A stretch of DNA of 64,000 nucleotides, taken from NCBI RefSeq assembly GCF_026107645.2, contig NZ_JAPCHV010000002.1:186001-250000 (forward strand). Reading direction: 5' to 3'. The notes below the pieces were generated by a model. It worked only from the letters and a program-made list of their open reading frames with translations, did no database searches and was not told where the DNA came from. Source of the stretch: Flavobacterium sp. MFBS3-15 (lineage in GTDB: Bacteria; Bacteroidota; Bacteroidia; Flavobacteriales; Flavobacteriaceae). Made by a program: the position numbers and the translations under genes. Shown piece by piece: positions 52,953 to 60,333 of this stretch. How positions within the stretch are numbered: position 1 is the stretch's first letter; each line of letters begins with the position of its first letter.

Positions 52953-53552
52953 ATGAATACTGAACTTGCCCCCTTTTTAGAAAATTTGCGGCTAACTACA
53001 GCCCAATCACATAAAGATCTCGAGAGTCTGCCCTTATCTGAATCGATTATTAACCCCGAAATTACTGATGAACAATATGCTTTGTATCTTAGCCTGATGT
53101 ACGATGTGGTTTCGGATGCTGAACAGAATATATTTCCACTATTGGAAAATATTATTCCCGATTTAAATCACCGCACGAAGGCACATCTTATCCTATCCGA
53201 TCTTAGTGTATTGGACAGGAATATTTTGGCACCGAAAAGTCGTCCTATAACCCAAAACCTTAATGAAATCTCACCTGGATTTGCTTTAGGCATTATGTAC
53301 GTATTGGAAGGATCTTCGTTAGGCGGAAGAGTAATCCTTAAAAACATTACAACGGCTTTGGGCTATGATGGTATAAAAGGGGCGTCCTATTTTGCCGGTT
53401 ATGGAGATAAAACAGGAAGTGTATGGCGAAATTTTCTGGCGGTAATGACTGAATATGAGAGTAAACATGATGCAGGAGATGAAATAATAGCAGGTGCTAA
53501 CTTTGCCTTTGATGCTATAAACGATTATTTCACAGAAAATTCACCAGTATAG
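52953..53552 (+). CDS. bphO: Biliverdin-producing heme oxygenase
   Basis: 199 residues, close to bacterial BphO/HemO. The proximal heme ligand lies in TTAQSHKDLESLPL (about His20) and the distal helix motif is YVLEGSSLGGRVI (Gly-rich, lining the heme pocket). It splits heme to biliverdin, iron and CO. Placement 5 bases before the bacteriophytochrome gene makes chromophore supply its obvious job. Confidence 0.92.
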   Translation: MNTELAPFLENLRLTTAQSHKDLESLPLSESIINPEITDEQYALYLSLMYDVVSDAEQNIFPLLENIIPDLNHRTKAHLILSDLSVLDRNILAPKSRPITQNLNEISPGFALGIMYVLEGSSLGGRVILKNITTALGYDGIKGASYFAGYGDKTGSVWRNFLAVMTEYESKHDAGDEIIAGANFAFDAINDYFTENSPV

Positions 53553-53556
53553 TTGC

Positions 53557-55827
53557 ATGAAGATAAAAGACATTGTTAACCGCGACATAGTCAACCTGTC
53601 CAATTGCGAACAGGAGCCTATCCATATTCCGGGAAGTATCCAGCCACATGGCTTTTTGCTCGGCCTGAAGGAAAACTCATTTGTAATTGATTACTGCAGT
53701 AGTAATTGCGGAGATTTAACAGGATATACTTATTCAGAACTCCTGGGTGCTGCATTTGATGCGGTATTTGGTGTTGAAGCCCTAAAGTTGCTCAAGGAAT
53801 ATATATTTGATGAAAAAATGCTGTCATCATCTTTGCTAAAATTGGAGATGAGAGGCAGTAACTTTTTGTGTACAGTACATAAAAGCAACAATGTATATGT
53901 GCTTGAAGCAGAACCAGTAAATGACGATTCTCGCCCTGCGAGCGCTGTATATGACCAGACATCACAATTTTTAAGCTATATGCATGACACGCATACGCTG
54001 AAAGAACTTTGTAGCCTTGTTGCAAATGGCACCCGTGAAATTACGGGATATGACAGGGTAATGATTTACAGGTTTGATAAAGATTATAATGGAGAAGTGT
54101 TTGCCGAAAGTGTAAGGAAAGACCTGGAACCATTTCTTGGGCTGCACTACCCTCATACTGATATTCCCCCACAGGCAAGGCAGTTATACATGCAAAATCT
54201 GCTTAGGCTTATTGTGGATGTCAATTATACACCTGTGCCTATTTATACTATAGATGAAGGCCAAAATAAAAATCTTGACCTTAGCCTCTCCATACTTCGC
54301 AGCACATCGCCGATTCACGTTCAATACCTGCACAATATGGGGGTTGGGGCTACACTCACTATTTCGCTTATATATAAAAAGAAATTATGGGGACTTATAG
54401 CCTGCCATCATTATTCACCCAAGAATATCAGTCCTGAAGTGAGGCTTGCTGCACAACTACAGGGGCATTTCATAACTTCACAGATTGATGTGCGCCAGGC
54501 TTCGGAAGAATATGATGAGGCACGAAAAGTTACCAATGCGCTGGAAAAAATAAATAGTTACGCACTTGGAAGCAAGTCTGACCTGAATGATATTGCCAAT
54601 ACCCCTGAAATACTTAAACTTTGCAATGCGGCAGGGATTGCCATAGTTTTTAACGAAAAAGTATATAAGGGAGGGCTTACTCCGTCTGATGACGAGGTAA
54701 GGCAGATTGCAAACTGGCTTGCGGCCTATAGCAATCGCACGTCCTTTAATACAGATAAGCTGGTAGATTTTTTACCGGAAACCAAGAGCTTGTGTAGCAC
54801 TGCTTCAGGCATAATCTATCATTCATTAGACATAGAGAGCGACAATTGCATCATCTGGTTCAGGCCCGAAACTATTACTGAGGTACATTGGGCCGGTGAT
54901 CCTGCAAAATCAATTATGAAAGATGCTAAGGGGCTCTCGCCAAGAAATTCATTTTCGTTGTGGAAGGAAATTGTTAGCTGTATGAGCAAACCCTGGCTGC
55001 AACCGGAAATAGATACAGCGGCTGCCTATGCTAACAGTCTGCAACGCCATATTAACCTTCTTATCATTTCACTGGAGGAAGAAAAATACAGAAAGTTGAG
55101 CGAATTGCTCAGGCAAACCAATTCAGAACTGGAAAACATAAATTGGATCAGCACACATGATGTGCAGGAGCCGCTCAGGAAAATACAGCTGATATCCTCA
55201 CGCATATTAAGCAAAGAGGAAGATATGTCGCCCGATGTACACGATTCGCTTAAACGCATGAATGCTTCTGCACAGCGTATGCAGACCTTGCTGGTGGACA
55301 TCCTGAAATATACCAAGTTAAAGCATACTGACGATTCTTTTGAAACAGTGGATTTGGAAACTCTTTGTAGAGAAGTTGTGGAAGATATGACCGAAACGAT
55401 ATCTGAGCAATCTGCAGAAGTAATTATTGAAGACCTCCCTTCTGTTGATGGGATACCGTTTTTGCTGAGGCAGCTATTTACAAATCTGATTGCAAATTCA
55501 ATTAAATACGCTTCGCCGGGTATAAAACCTGTTATAAGAATTACTGCTGCAGAGGAACTTAAAAGCTATTTACCGGAAGATAAGACTCTTTTCAAGGTTA
55601 TTAATGTGGCAGACAATGGGATAGGGTTTGATAAACAATATGCTGAATCCATATTTAACATCTTCACAAAGCTCCATGCTTCATCAGAATATAAAGGTTC
55701 CGGGGTAGGTCTGGCGCTTTGCCGCAAGATCATGCAAAACCATAATGGGTACATAACCGGTTCGGGAGTTCCGGGAAAGGGCGCAGTAATGAGTCTCTAT
55801 TTTCCTTCTGAAGAACGTTATAATTGA
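53557..55827 (+). CDS. bphP: Bacteriophytochrome histidine kinase
   Basis: 756 residues. The biliverdin-attachment cysteine is Cys17 in LSNCEQEPIHIPGSIQPHG, before the PAS domain. The GAF domain carries YDRVMIYRFD and the HYPHTDIPPQAR motif (Asp202) plus conserved His254 and His284. The PHY domain has the tongue motif PRNSF (462-466). The kinase part has the phospho-His in WISTHDVQEPLRK (His534), NSIKYA, DNGIGFD and GSGVGLALC. Red/far-red light sensing is expected. Its partner is probably the receiver encoded first in the operon. Confidence 0.95.
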   Translation: MKIKDIVNRDIVNLSNCEQEPIHIPGSIQPHGFLLGLKENSFVIDYCSSNCGDLTGYTYSELLGAAFDAVFGVEALKLLKEYIFDEKMLSSSLLKLEMRGSNFLCTVHKSNNVYVLEAEPVNDDSRPASAVYDQTSQFLSYMHDTHTLKELCSLVANGTREITGYDRVMIYRFDKDYNGEVFAESVRKDLEPFLGLHYPHTDIPPQARQLYMQNLLRLIVDVNYTPVPIYTIDEGQNKNLDLSLSILRSTSPIHVQYLHNMGVGATLTISLIYKKKLWGLIACHHYSPKNISPEVRLAAQLQGHFITSQIDVRQASEEYDEARKVTNALEKINSYALGSKSDLNDIANTPEILKLCNAAGIAIVFNEKVYKGGLTPSDDEVRQIANWLAAYSNRTSFNTDKLVDFLPETKSLCSTASGIIYHSLDIESDNCIIWFRPETITEVHWAGDPAKSIMKDAKGLSPRNSFSLWKEIVSCMSKPWLQPEIDTAAAYANSLQRHINLLIISLEEEKYRKLSELLRQTNSELENINWISTHDVQEPLRKIQLISSRILSKEEDMSPDVHDSLKRMNASAQRMQTLLVDILKYTKLKHTDDSFETVDLETLCREVVEDMTETISEQSAEVIIEDLPSVDGIPFLLRQLFTNLIANSIKYASPGIKPVIRITAAEELKSYLPEDKTLFKVINVADNGIGFDKQYAESIFNIFTKLHASSEYKGSGVGLALCRKIMQNHNGYITGSGVPGKGAVMSLYFPSEERYN

Positions 55828-55853
55828 CAGACAATCACTATTTTATAATTAAA

Positions 55854-55882
55854 CAGAGCTGTAGTGTTTTGCTACAGCTCTG
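55854..55882 (-). terminator. Hairpin terminator downstream of the orphan promoter
   Basis: The perfect 11-bp stem CAGAGCTGTAG / CTACAGCTCTG has a 7-base loop. On the minus strand TTTAATTAT follows, a modest T-tract; on the plus strand no T-run follows. It therefore fits a leftward transcript better than bphP, although it may protect the bphP 3' end as well. Confidence 0.6.
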
Positions 55883-56019
55883 ATAATCAGCTAAGCACGG
55901 CTTAGCAGGAGGGCAATTTGGGTGTAAAATAATATAAGTTACTGCTTTCGGGTCACTTGTACTGCATATAAAGATAGGGGAGGGAAAGGTTTTATATGCA
56001 TTTATTTTACTTTGTAAGA
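55854..56019 (-). ncRNA. Candidate small RNA or micropeptide message from an orphan promoter
   Basis: The palindrome at 56077-56094 and the box CAAATTTT (56025-56032) have the same order and spacing as upstream of the two leftward paralogous genes, but here no full gene follows. A leftward transcript would be about 165 bases and end at the 55854-55882 hairpin, with a second hairpin just before it. A 20-codon frame inside may or may not be translated. The call rests only on promoter similarity and the terminator. Confidence 0.35.
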
Positions 56020-56024
56020 CATTA

Positions 56025-56094
56025 CAAATTTTCAAATTTTTATGGAGGATTTTGTAGCCACTATGGGTGATTTTAGATACCCCAAAAGAGGTAT
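56025..56094 (-). promoter_or_regulatory. Palindromic operator, copy A, with conserved downstream box
   Basis: ATACCCCAAAAGAGGTAT at 56077-56094 (inverted repeat ATACC-N8-GGTAT). The box CAAATTTT at 56025-56032 is AAAATTTG on the minus strand, similar to TAnnTTTG, with centres 57 bases apart. Copies B and C have 60. It lies 63 bases past the stop of the 202-codon gene and points left to a gene-free interval. Confidence 0.65.
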
Positions 56095-56156
56095 TTAGGG
56101 TGTGGCAAGGAGGATAAAACAGGATATCCAATATGATTTTAGGGTATACTTTCCTT

Positions 56157-56765
56157 TTAACCTGTTATTTTGATATTAACAAGTCCCGCAAAGAATAATT
56201 TTGAAACAAAAAACAAGGCTGCAACAAACGTGGCTGCAGCCCTGCCTGCAACTGAGCGCCCCTGCCCAGCATTATGAGGTATTTGAATAAATGCCTGTTC
56301 TGTAAACGACCCTGCCAGCTGCAGGCTGTCGCATTCGCTCCGCACCTGTGCGTACAGGTAAAAAGGATGCCCCGGAATAACACACTTCCGGCTGCCTGTA
56401 ACCCCACGGCTCATGTTATAAAGGTCATTGTGAGAGAAGTTGTGCACCATCCGCTCCCTGCTTGCCAGGTTTACCTTCACAGCTACATCGCCTATGTGCA
56501 TAAGGTCAGAAAGCCGCCTATTCATGTCGTTATCATCAGCAATATAGAAATCGAGCGTTACCCACTCACTATCCTTAGCGGAAGCCGGAAAAGGAAGCGG
56601 TCCCTGATTCTCAAGCGAAACACTGCAGCCTGAAAACAGATAGTTTTCCTGCGGTGTCGGCCATCCGCCGTTTATCATCTGCGCCTGCAGCCTGACTGTT
56701 TTCAGCCCGGTCTCTTTTTCCGGTGCTGTTACTGCCAAATTTGCGTAGTAATTAGCAACATCCAT
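56157..56765 (-). CDS. Unrecognised small protein, paralogue of the neighbouring 241-residue protein
   Basis: 202 residues, with no signal peptide. Residues about 25-163 align with the C-terminal part of the 241-residue neighbour: AQMINGGWPTPQENYLFSGC, WVTLDFYIADDNDMNRR, DLYNMSRGVTG and PFYLYAQVRS are shared in order. It lacks the neighbour's N-terminal domain. The paralogue stops right after its NIP; here two extra bases put that stop (56272-56274) out of frame. The protein gains 39 residues, largely hydrophobic, encoded across the gene's own terminator hairpin. The family is unknown. Confidence 0.7.
   Translation of the reverse strand: MDVANYYANLAVTAPEKETGLKTVRLQAQMINGGWPTPQENYLFSGCSVSLENQGPLPFPASAKDSEWVTLDFYIADDNDMNRRLSDLMHIGDVAVKVNLASRERMVHNFSHNDLYNMSRGVTGSRKCVIPGHPFYLYAQVRSECDSLQLAGSFTEQAFIQIPHNAGQGRSVAGRAAATFVAALFFVSKLFFAGLVNIKITG
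56205..56241 (-). terminator. Terminator hairpin lying inside the extended 202-codon frame
   Basis: GGCTGCA / TGCAGCC (56217-56223 and 56235-56241) is followed on the minus strand by TTGTTTTTTG. It resembles the terminator after the paralogous gene (56922-56959), including the CAAGGCTGCA core, so it was probably beyond the stop codon originally. Confidence 0.7.
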
Positions 56766-56832
56766 GATTTAGCATATTGGTTACTATTTGCCTGACTCTT
56801 TCCTTTATTACCTGTCCCGCCTGGAGACATTG

Positions 56833-56907
56833 CAAAGTTTGACATTCCCATAAGGTGTTTTATAACCCTATCGGATGATTTTGACCGATACCCCAAAAGA
56901 GGTATCG
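56833..56907 (-). promoter_or_regulatory. Palindromic operator, copy B, upstream of the 202-codon gene
   Basis: CGATACC-N8-GGTATCG (56886-56907) contains the exact 18-mer ATACCCCAAAAGAGGTAT at 56888-56905. The box CAAAGTTT lies at 56833-56840, with centres 60 bases apart. The start codon is at 56765, so the operator is about 130 bases upstream. Confidence 0.75.
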
Positions 56908-56921
56908 GAAGCGCAGGAAGC

Positions 56922-56959
56922 ATAATAAAACAAGGCTGCAACTATGTATTACAGCCTTG
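56922..56959 (-). terminator. Rho-independent terminator of the 241-codon gene
   Basis: The stem CAAGGCTG / CAGCCTTG (56931-56938 and 56952-56959) is followed on the minus strand by TTTTATTAT. It begins 23 bases past the stop codon at 56983. Confidence 0.75.
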
Positions 56960-56982
56960 CCGGATAAAGCGCTTGCCAGGGA

Positions 56983-57708
56983 TTACGGTATATTTGGGGT
57001 AAATGTTCCCTGGGAGAATGCGCCTGTCAGCTGCTGGCTGTTGGTCTGGCTCCTTACCTGGGCATAGAGGTAGTACGGGGTTCCTTTTGTGATAAGTCCC
57101 GGATTGCCCGTTACAAACCTGCCGATGTTATAAAGATCCTTTGGAAGAATGCTTGAATTTATCTGCTGGTTGGGGCCAAGGTTTACATTTAATGGCGCGT
57201 CGCCGATTGATATGAGCTGCGAACGCTGCTGGTTCATGTCATTGCTGGTGGCAAAGTAAAAGTCCAGCGATACCCATTGGCTGATGTCTACAGAAGGAGG
57301 GAAGGGATTGGACGTCTGGTTTATAACGGTAAAGCTGCAACCGGAAAAAAGGTAGTTGTTCTGCGAGTTTGGCCAGCCTCCGTTTACCATCTGGGCTGCA
57401 AGGTTTGCAATCCGGAGCCCGGGAACAGTTTCGGGAGCCGGAAGGTTGGTAAAGTCAACCACTTCGTCTTCCTGTCCGGCAAAGAGGTAGCGCAGGCCGT
57501 TAACCTCTATGCAGGCCGACCAGCACTTATGTATGCCAAAGCACGGATCGCCAAAAATGCCATTGCCCATCTGAACTTGCGTGGTTCCGCCGTCAAGGGT
57601 ATCCTGTAATGCATCTGTTACATTTATAACAGTATAATTGTTGATGTTAGTGTTAGTGTTCAATGCACCGTATACGGCCCATCGAACGTAATAGTTAGTT
57701 GTACTCAT
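56983..57708 (-). CDS. Unrecognised two-domain protein (241 residues)
   Basis: There is no signal peptide or membrane helix. The N-terminal domain (about 1-90: YYVRWAVYGAL, VINVTDALQDTLDG, GIFGDPCFGIHKCWSACI, LRYLFAGQEDEVVDF) recalls the DUF3395-like beta-sandwich found at the end of DnaJC11 and in some bacterial proteins, but I hold this loosely. The C-terminal domain (about 95-241) is shared with the 202-residue neighbour. It has its own copy of the palindromic operator and its own terminator. A cytoplasmic or non-classically exported beta-rich protein is likely. Confidence 0.7.
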   Translation of the reverse strand: MSTTNYYVRWAVYGALNTNTNINNYTVINVTDALQDTLDGGTTQVQMGNGIFGDPCFGIHKCWSACIEVNGLRYLFAGQEDEVVDFTNLPAPETVPGLRIANLAAQMVNGGWPNSQNNYLFSGCSFTVINQTSNPFPPSVDISQWVSLDFYFATSNDMNQQRSQLISIGDAPLNVNLGPNQQINSSILPKDLYNIGRFVTGNPGLITKGTPYYLYAQVRSQTNSQQLTGAFSQGTFTPNIP

Positions 57709-57776
57709 AATTTTTAGTATATTGGTTAAAACTTAGTTAATGTGCCTTCGGTGATGCGCATCGCTAACAGGCATTA

Positions 57777-57849
57777 CAAAGTTTGAAATTATAGCCTGCT
57801 GTATCATGCCCCTAAAGGATGGTTTTTATGGATGCCTCAAAAGAGGTAT
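57777..57849 (-). promoter_or_regulatory. Palindromic operator, copy C, upstream of the 241-codon gene
   Basis: ATGCCTCAAAAGAGGTAT at 57832-57849 differs from the consensus at two bases. The box CAAAGTTT lies at 57777-57784, with centres 60 bases apart, the same spacing as copy B. The start codon of the leftward gene is at 57708. Confidence 0.7.
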
Positions 57850-57903
57850 GGCCGGAAAAACGGGGGTGCATTTGCAGGATGACATTTTTGAAGTAAGTTT
57901 ACA

Positions 57904-57950
57904 ATACCTCTTTTGGGGTAGTCCCTGCATCAAACAGGTAGCTATATTTG
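57904..57950 (+). promoter_or_regulatory. Palindromic operator, copy D, and -7 element of the rightward operon
   Basis: ATACCTCTTTTGGGGTAG at 57904-57921 is the consensus in opposite orientation with one end mismatch. TATATTTG at 57943-57950 is an exact TAnnTTTG element. The operator centre would lie near -43 relative to a start about 6 bases after the -7 element, a position typical of activators. The start codon of the AidA/PixA-like gene follows at 57988. Confidence 0.75.
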
Positions 57951-57987
57951 CATCATATACAAACAGTAACCAATAAATAATCTAAAT

Positions 57988-58458
57988 ATGCCAACAAATT
58001 CTAAACACATTTTCGTTCAGGTAAACACGGATGCCATCATCGACATCAGCAGGAAATATGAAGGCAATTTCCCGGAAGGGGCGCAGCTGGACCAAACCAT
58101 AATATACGACCAGGGTTCCATGGTGCTGGGCAGCCCTATAAAAGAGCTTTATATTGATGTGGAACCGGGTCAGCAACTTTATATTACCATACTTCCGCTG
58201 ATGCTGTATGGCTATCACAAAGTGTATTTTACTGATTTTGTGCCCGAATCTCCTTCCAGCGTAATAAATAAGCTGCCTGAATTTAATTCGCACGTCGTTA
58301 GCTTTAGCTTAGATGTTGACACTGAAGCACATGTTGGCGCGCAGGAGCGTTTTGGACTTAAAGCCGTACTGGAATATTCTGACGGCGATGGCAACATCCT
58401 TACAATAGACATGGACATAGACCCGGTGCTCAGGGTAATCCAAAGAAGACAGAAATAA
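57988..58458 (+). CDS. AidA/PixA (inclusion body) family-like protein
   Basis: 156 residues, no signal peptide. The sequence runs HIFVQVNTDAIIDISRKY, a mid-segment around GSPIKELYIDVEPGQQLYI, and ends FGLKAVLEYSDGDGNILT and then DMDIDPVLRV. This order (a VNTDAII-like start, a WDP/DIDP-like ending) resembles the AidA/PixA family, abundant proteins that form inclusions or respond to population density in other bacteria. I have seen no alignment, so this is moderate. Its stop lies 8 bases before the histidine kinase start, so it is the first gene of a three-gene operon. Confidence 0.6.
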   Translation: MPTNSKHIFVQVNTDAIIDISRKYEGNFPEGAQLDQTIIYDQGSMVLGSPIKELYIDVEPGQQLYITILPLMLYGYHKVYFTDFVPESPSSVINKLPEFNSHVVSFSLDVDTEAHVGAQERFGLKAVLEYSDGDGNILTIDMDIDPVLRVIQRRQK

Positions 58459-58466
58459 TACATTTA

Positions 58467-60323
58467 GTGAAGCGACAGGTTTACAAAACAGCCATACTCT
58501 TTTTCTTTTTTTTGTGCAGCGGTATTGCTTTTGCGCAGGATAAGGAAAAAGCAGACAGCCTGAAAGCCGTACTGGCGAAGGGGGGCTCGCTTACTGCTGT
58601 GGAAAAAATGGAAGTATTGGCCCAGATTTCCACCTATGCCGCTTCGCCTGAAGAGGTGCTTAAGTATGCCGATAAGCTTTTGGCGCTTGCTTCCGCACAG
58701 AAGGCTTACCCGTATATGGTTACGGCCTATCACTACAAGGGTGTAGCGCACCGGCTGAAGGGCGATTTGAAGGTTTCGCTGAAAAACCTCTTTGCCAGTG
58801 CGGCGCTGGCAGCCAATCATAAGCTCTACACCGAGGAGGCCGAGGCATACGGCGAGATTGCCAATACCTATACCGCCAACAAGGATAATAAAAATGCCCT
58901 TGTTTACAATAAAAAGGCGGTAACGATAATGCGTCGCCAGGACAATAAGGAAAGGCTGGCAGTAAACCTGCTCAATACAGGCTATAACTATTACATTTTG
59001 AACCAAATGGACTCCGCCCTTGTGTGCTACAATGAGGCGGAGCCTATTTTCGAAAGCATTGGCCTTACGATAGGCTCGGCCTATACCATAGGCAACCGGG
59101 CGCTGGTATACTGGAAACATGGTAAAACCGGTGTGGCCGAAAAAGACCTGCTCAAGGCAATAGCAATGCTTAAAACACTGGGCGACCAGTTTGGCATGGC
59201 CGATTACCACAACCAGCTGGGGAGGCTCTATTTCGAGCAGGGGCAGCCGGAAAAGGCGGCCGGACATACCCTGCAGGCTGAAAAGATGGCAAAGGGGCTC
59301 AACCTGAAAGGCCAGGTAAGGGATGCCAACAAGCTCCTGTCGGGAATATATGAAGAAAAGGGCGATTACCAAAAATCGCTTGCCTATTACAAACAATTCG
59401 TTGCCTATCGCGACAGCATTGAAAATACGGAAAATACCAAAGAAATTGCCAATCTCAGAACCGAATTTGAAGTCAACCAAAAGCAAAAGGAAATTGCTGT
59501 ACTGGAAAAGAACCAGCTTATGAGCCGTATATACATCATCATTGCCGTATCGTTATTGCTCATTGCCATACTGCTGCTGCTCTATTTCAGGCAAAGGTTC
59601 GTAAACACAAGGCTCCTGGCGGGCAATGAGCGAAAGTTACATGACGAGAAAATAAAAAACCTGCTGAAGATGCAGGAAACCAAAGCGCTGCAGTCGATGG
59701 TGGAAGGGCAGGAGAAGGAACGCAAGCACATAGCGCGCGAGCTCCACAATCATTTTGGCAGCCTGCTGGCGACCATAAAGGTGAACCTTAACGCCATTGA
59801 TGAGAAGGCCATTTCCAACCATGCCACGCTGACTACGCTGGTAGACCAGGCCTGCAGTGACATCCGGAACCTTTCGCATACGCTGAACATGGGCGTTTCG
59901 GAGGACTTCGGGCTTATCCCGGCCATTAAAGAACTGGTGGCCAACATTGAGCAATCGAACAAATTGGAGGTTGAATTGTCGGCCTCTGTCGGGGATGAAG
60001 AGATGGGGGTAGAAATGGAACTCTTCATTTACAGGGTCATACAGGAATTGGTAAGCAATGTCCTGAAGCATTCAAAAGCCACAAAACTGTCGATAACCAT
60101 CATTTGCTTTGATGAGGATAACCTCATAAATATCATCATTGAAGACAACGGGAAAGGCTTTGACGTAGCGCAAAAAATGAAGGCCGGCTCCGGGATGGGC
60201 CTCAATACCCTTGCCGAAATGATTACCGAAAGGCATGGCGACATTAAGATAGACAGTAATGCCACAAGCGGTACGACTGTTATAATTGACCTGCCGATTG
60301 ATGCAGAGGGTTATAACCAATAA
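58467..60323 (+). CDS. TPR-containing sensor histidine kinase (NarX/DesK-like HisKA_3)
   Basis: 618 residues from a GTG start. Signal peptide (ending IAFAQ), a periplasmic array of about six TPR-like repeats (about 50-315), a coiled-coil, one membrane helix at about 354-374, a second coiled-coil, then the HisKA_3 phospho-acceptor ARELHNHFGSLL (His427). The ATPase domain follows, with LVSNVLKHS, IEDNGKGFD and GSGMGLNTLAEM. This architecture is common in Bacteroidota and pairs with LuxR-type response regulators. It starts 8 bases after the AidA/PixA-like gene. Confidence 0.92.
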   Translation: MKRQVYKTAILFFFFLCSGIAFAQDKEKADSLKAVLAKGGSLTAVEKMEVLAQISTYAASPEEVLKYADKLLALASAQKAYPYMVTAYHYKGVAHRLKGDLKVSLKNLFASAALAANHKLYTEEAEAYGEIANTYTANKDNKNALVYNKKAVTIMRRQDNKERLAVNLLNTGYNYYILNQMDSALVCYNEAEPIFESIGLTIGSAYTIGNRALVYWKHGKTGVAEKDLLKAIAMLKTLGDQFGMADYHNQLGRLYFEQGQPEKAAGHTLQAEKMAKGLNLKGQVRDANKLLSGIYEEKGDYQKSLAYYKQFVAYRDSIENTENTKEIANLRTEFEVNQKQKEIAVLEKNQLMSRIYIIIAVSLLLIAILLLLYFRQRFVNTRLLAGNERKLHDEKIKNLLKMQETKALQSMVEGQEKERKHIARELHNHFGSLLATIKVNLNAIDEKAISNHATLTTLVDQACSDIRNLSHTLNMGVSEDFGLIPAIKELVANIEQSNKLEVELSASVGDEEMGVEMELFIYRVIQELVSNVLKHSKATKLSITIICFDEDNLINIIIEDNGKGFDVAQKMKAGSGMGLNTLAEMITERHGDIKIDSNATSGTTVIIDLPIDAEGYNQ

Positions 60324-60333
60324 CTGAACAGAG

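Larger units (their letters stand above)
55828..56076. other. Gene-free interval downstream of the bacteriophytochrome, holding a candidate small transcript
   Basis: No conventional gene. Features read on the minus strand are a promoter-like region (see 56025-56094), an A-rich stretch followed by ATG at about 56002 and a 20-codon frame (MHIKPFPPLSLYAVQVTRKQ), a perfect palindrome GCTAAGC-acg-GCTTAGC (55890-55906), and the hairpin at 55854-55882. Confidence 0.5.

Noticed and set aside
55838..56131. Leftward 97-codon open frame downstream of bphP
   Set aside because: It runs through the palindromic operator and the terminator hairpin, with a Cys/Pro-rich composition unlike a real protein.
57805..57824. 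Possible fifth operator copy (ATGCCCCTAAAGGATGGT)
   Set aside because: Too many mismatches and no inverted symmetry; kept out of the operator set.
58464..59486. Long leftward open frame opposite the histidine kinase
   Set aside because: A 340-codon shadow of the kinase gene; the plus-strand frame has clear TPR motifs, and the kinase domains continue in the same frame.
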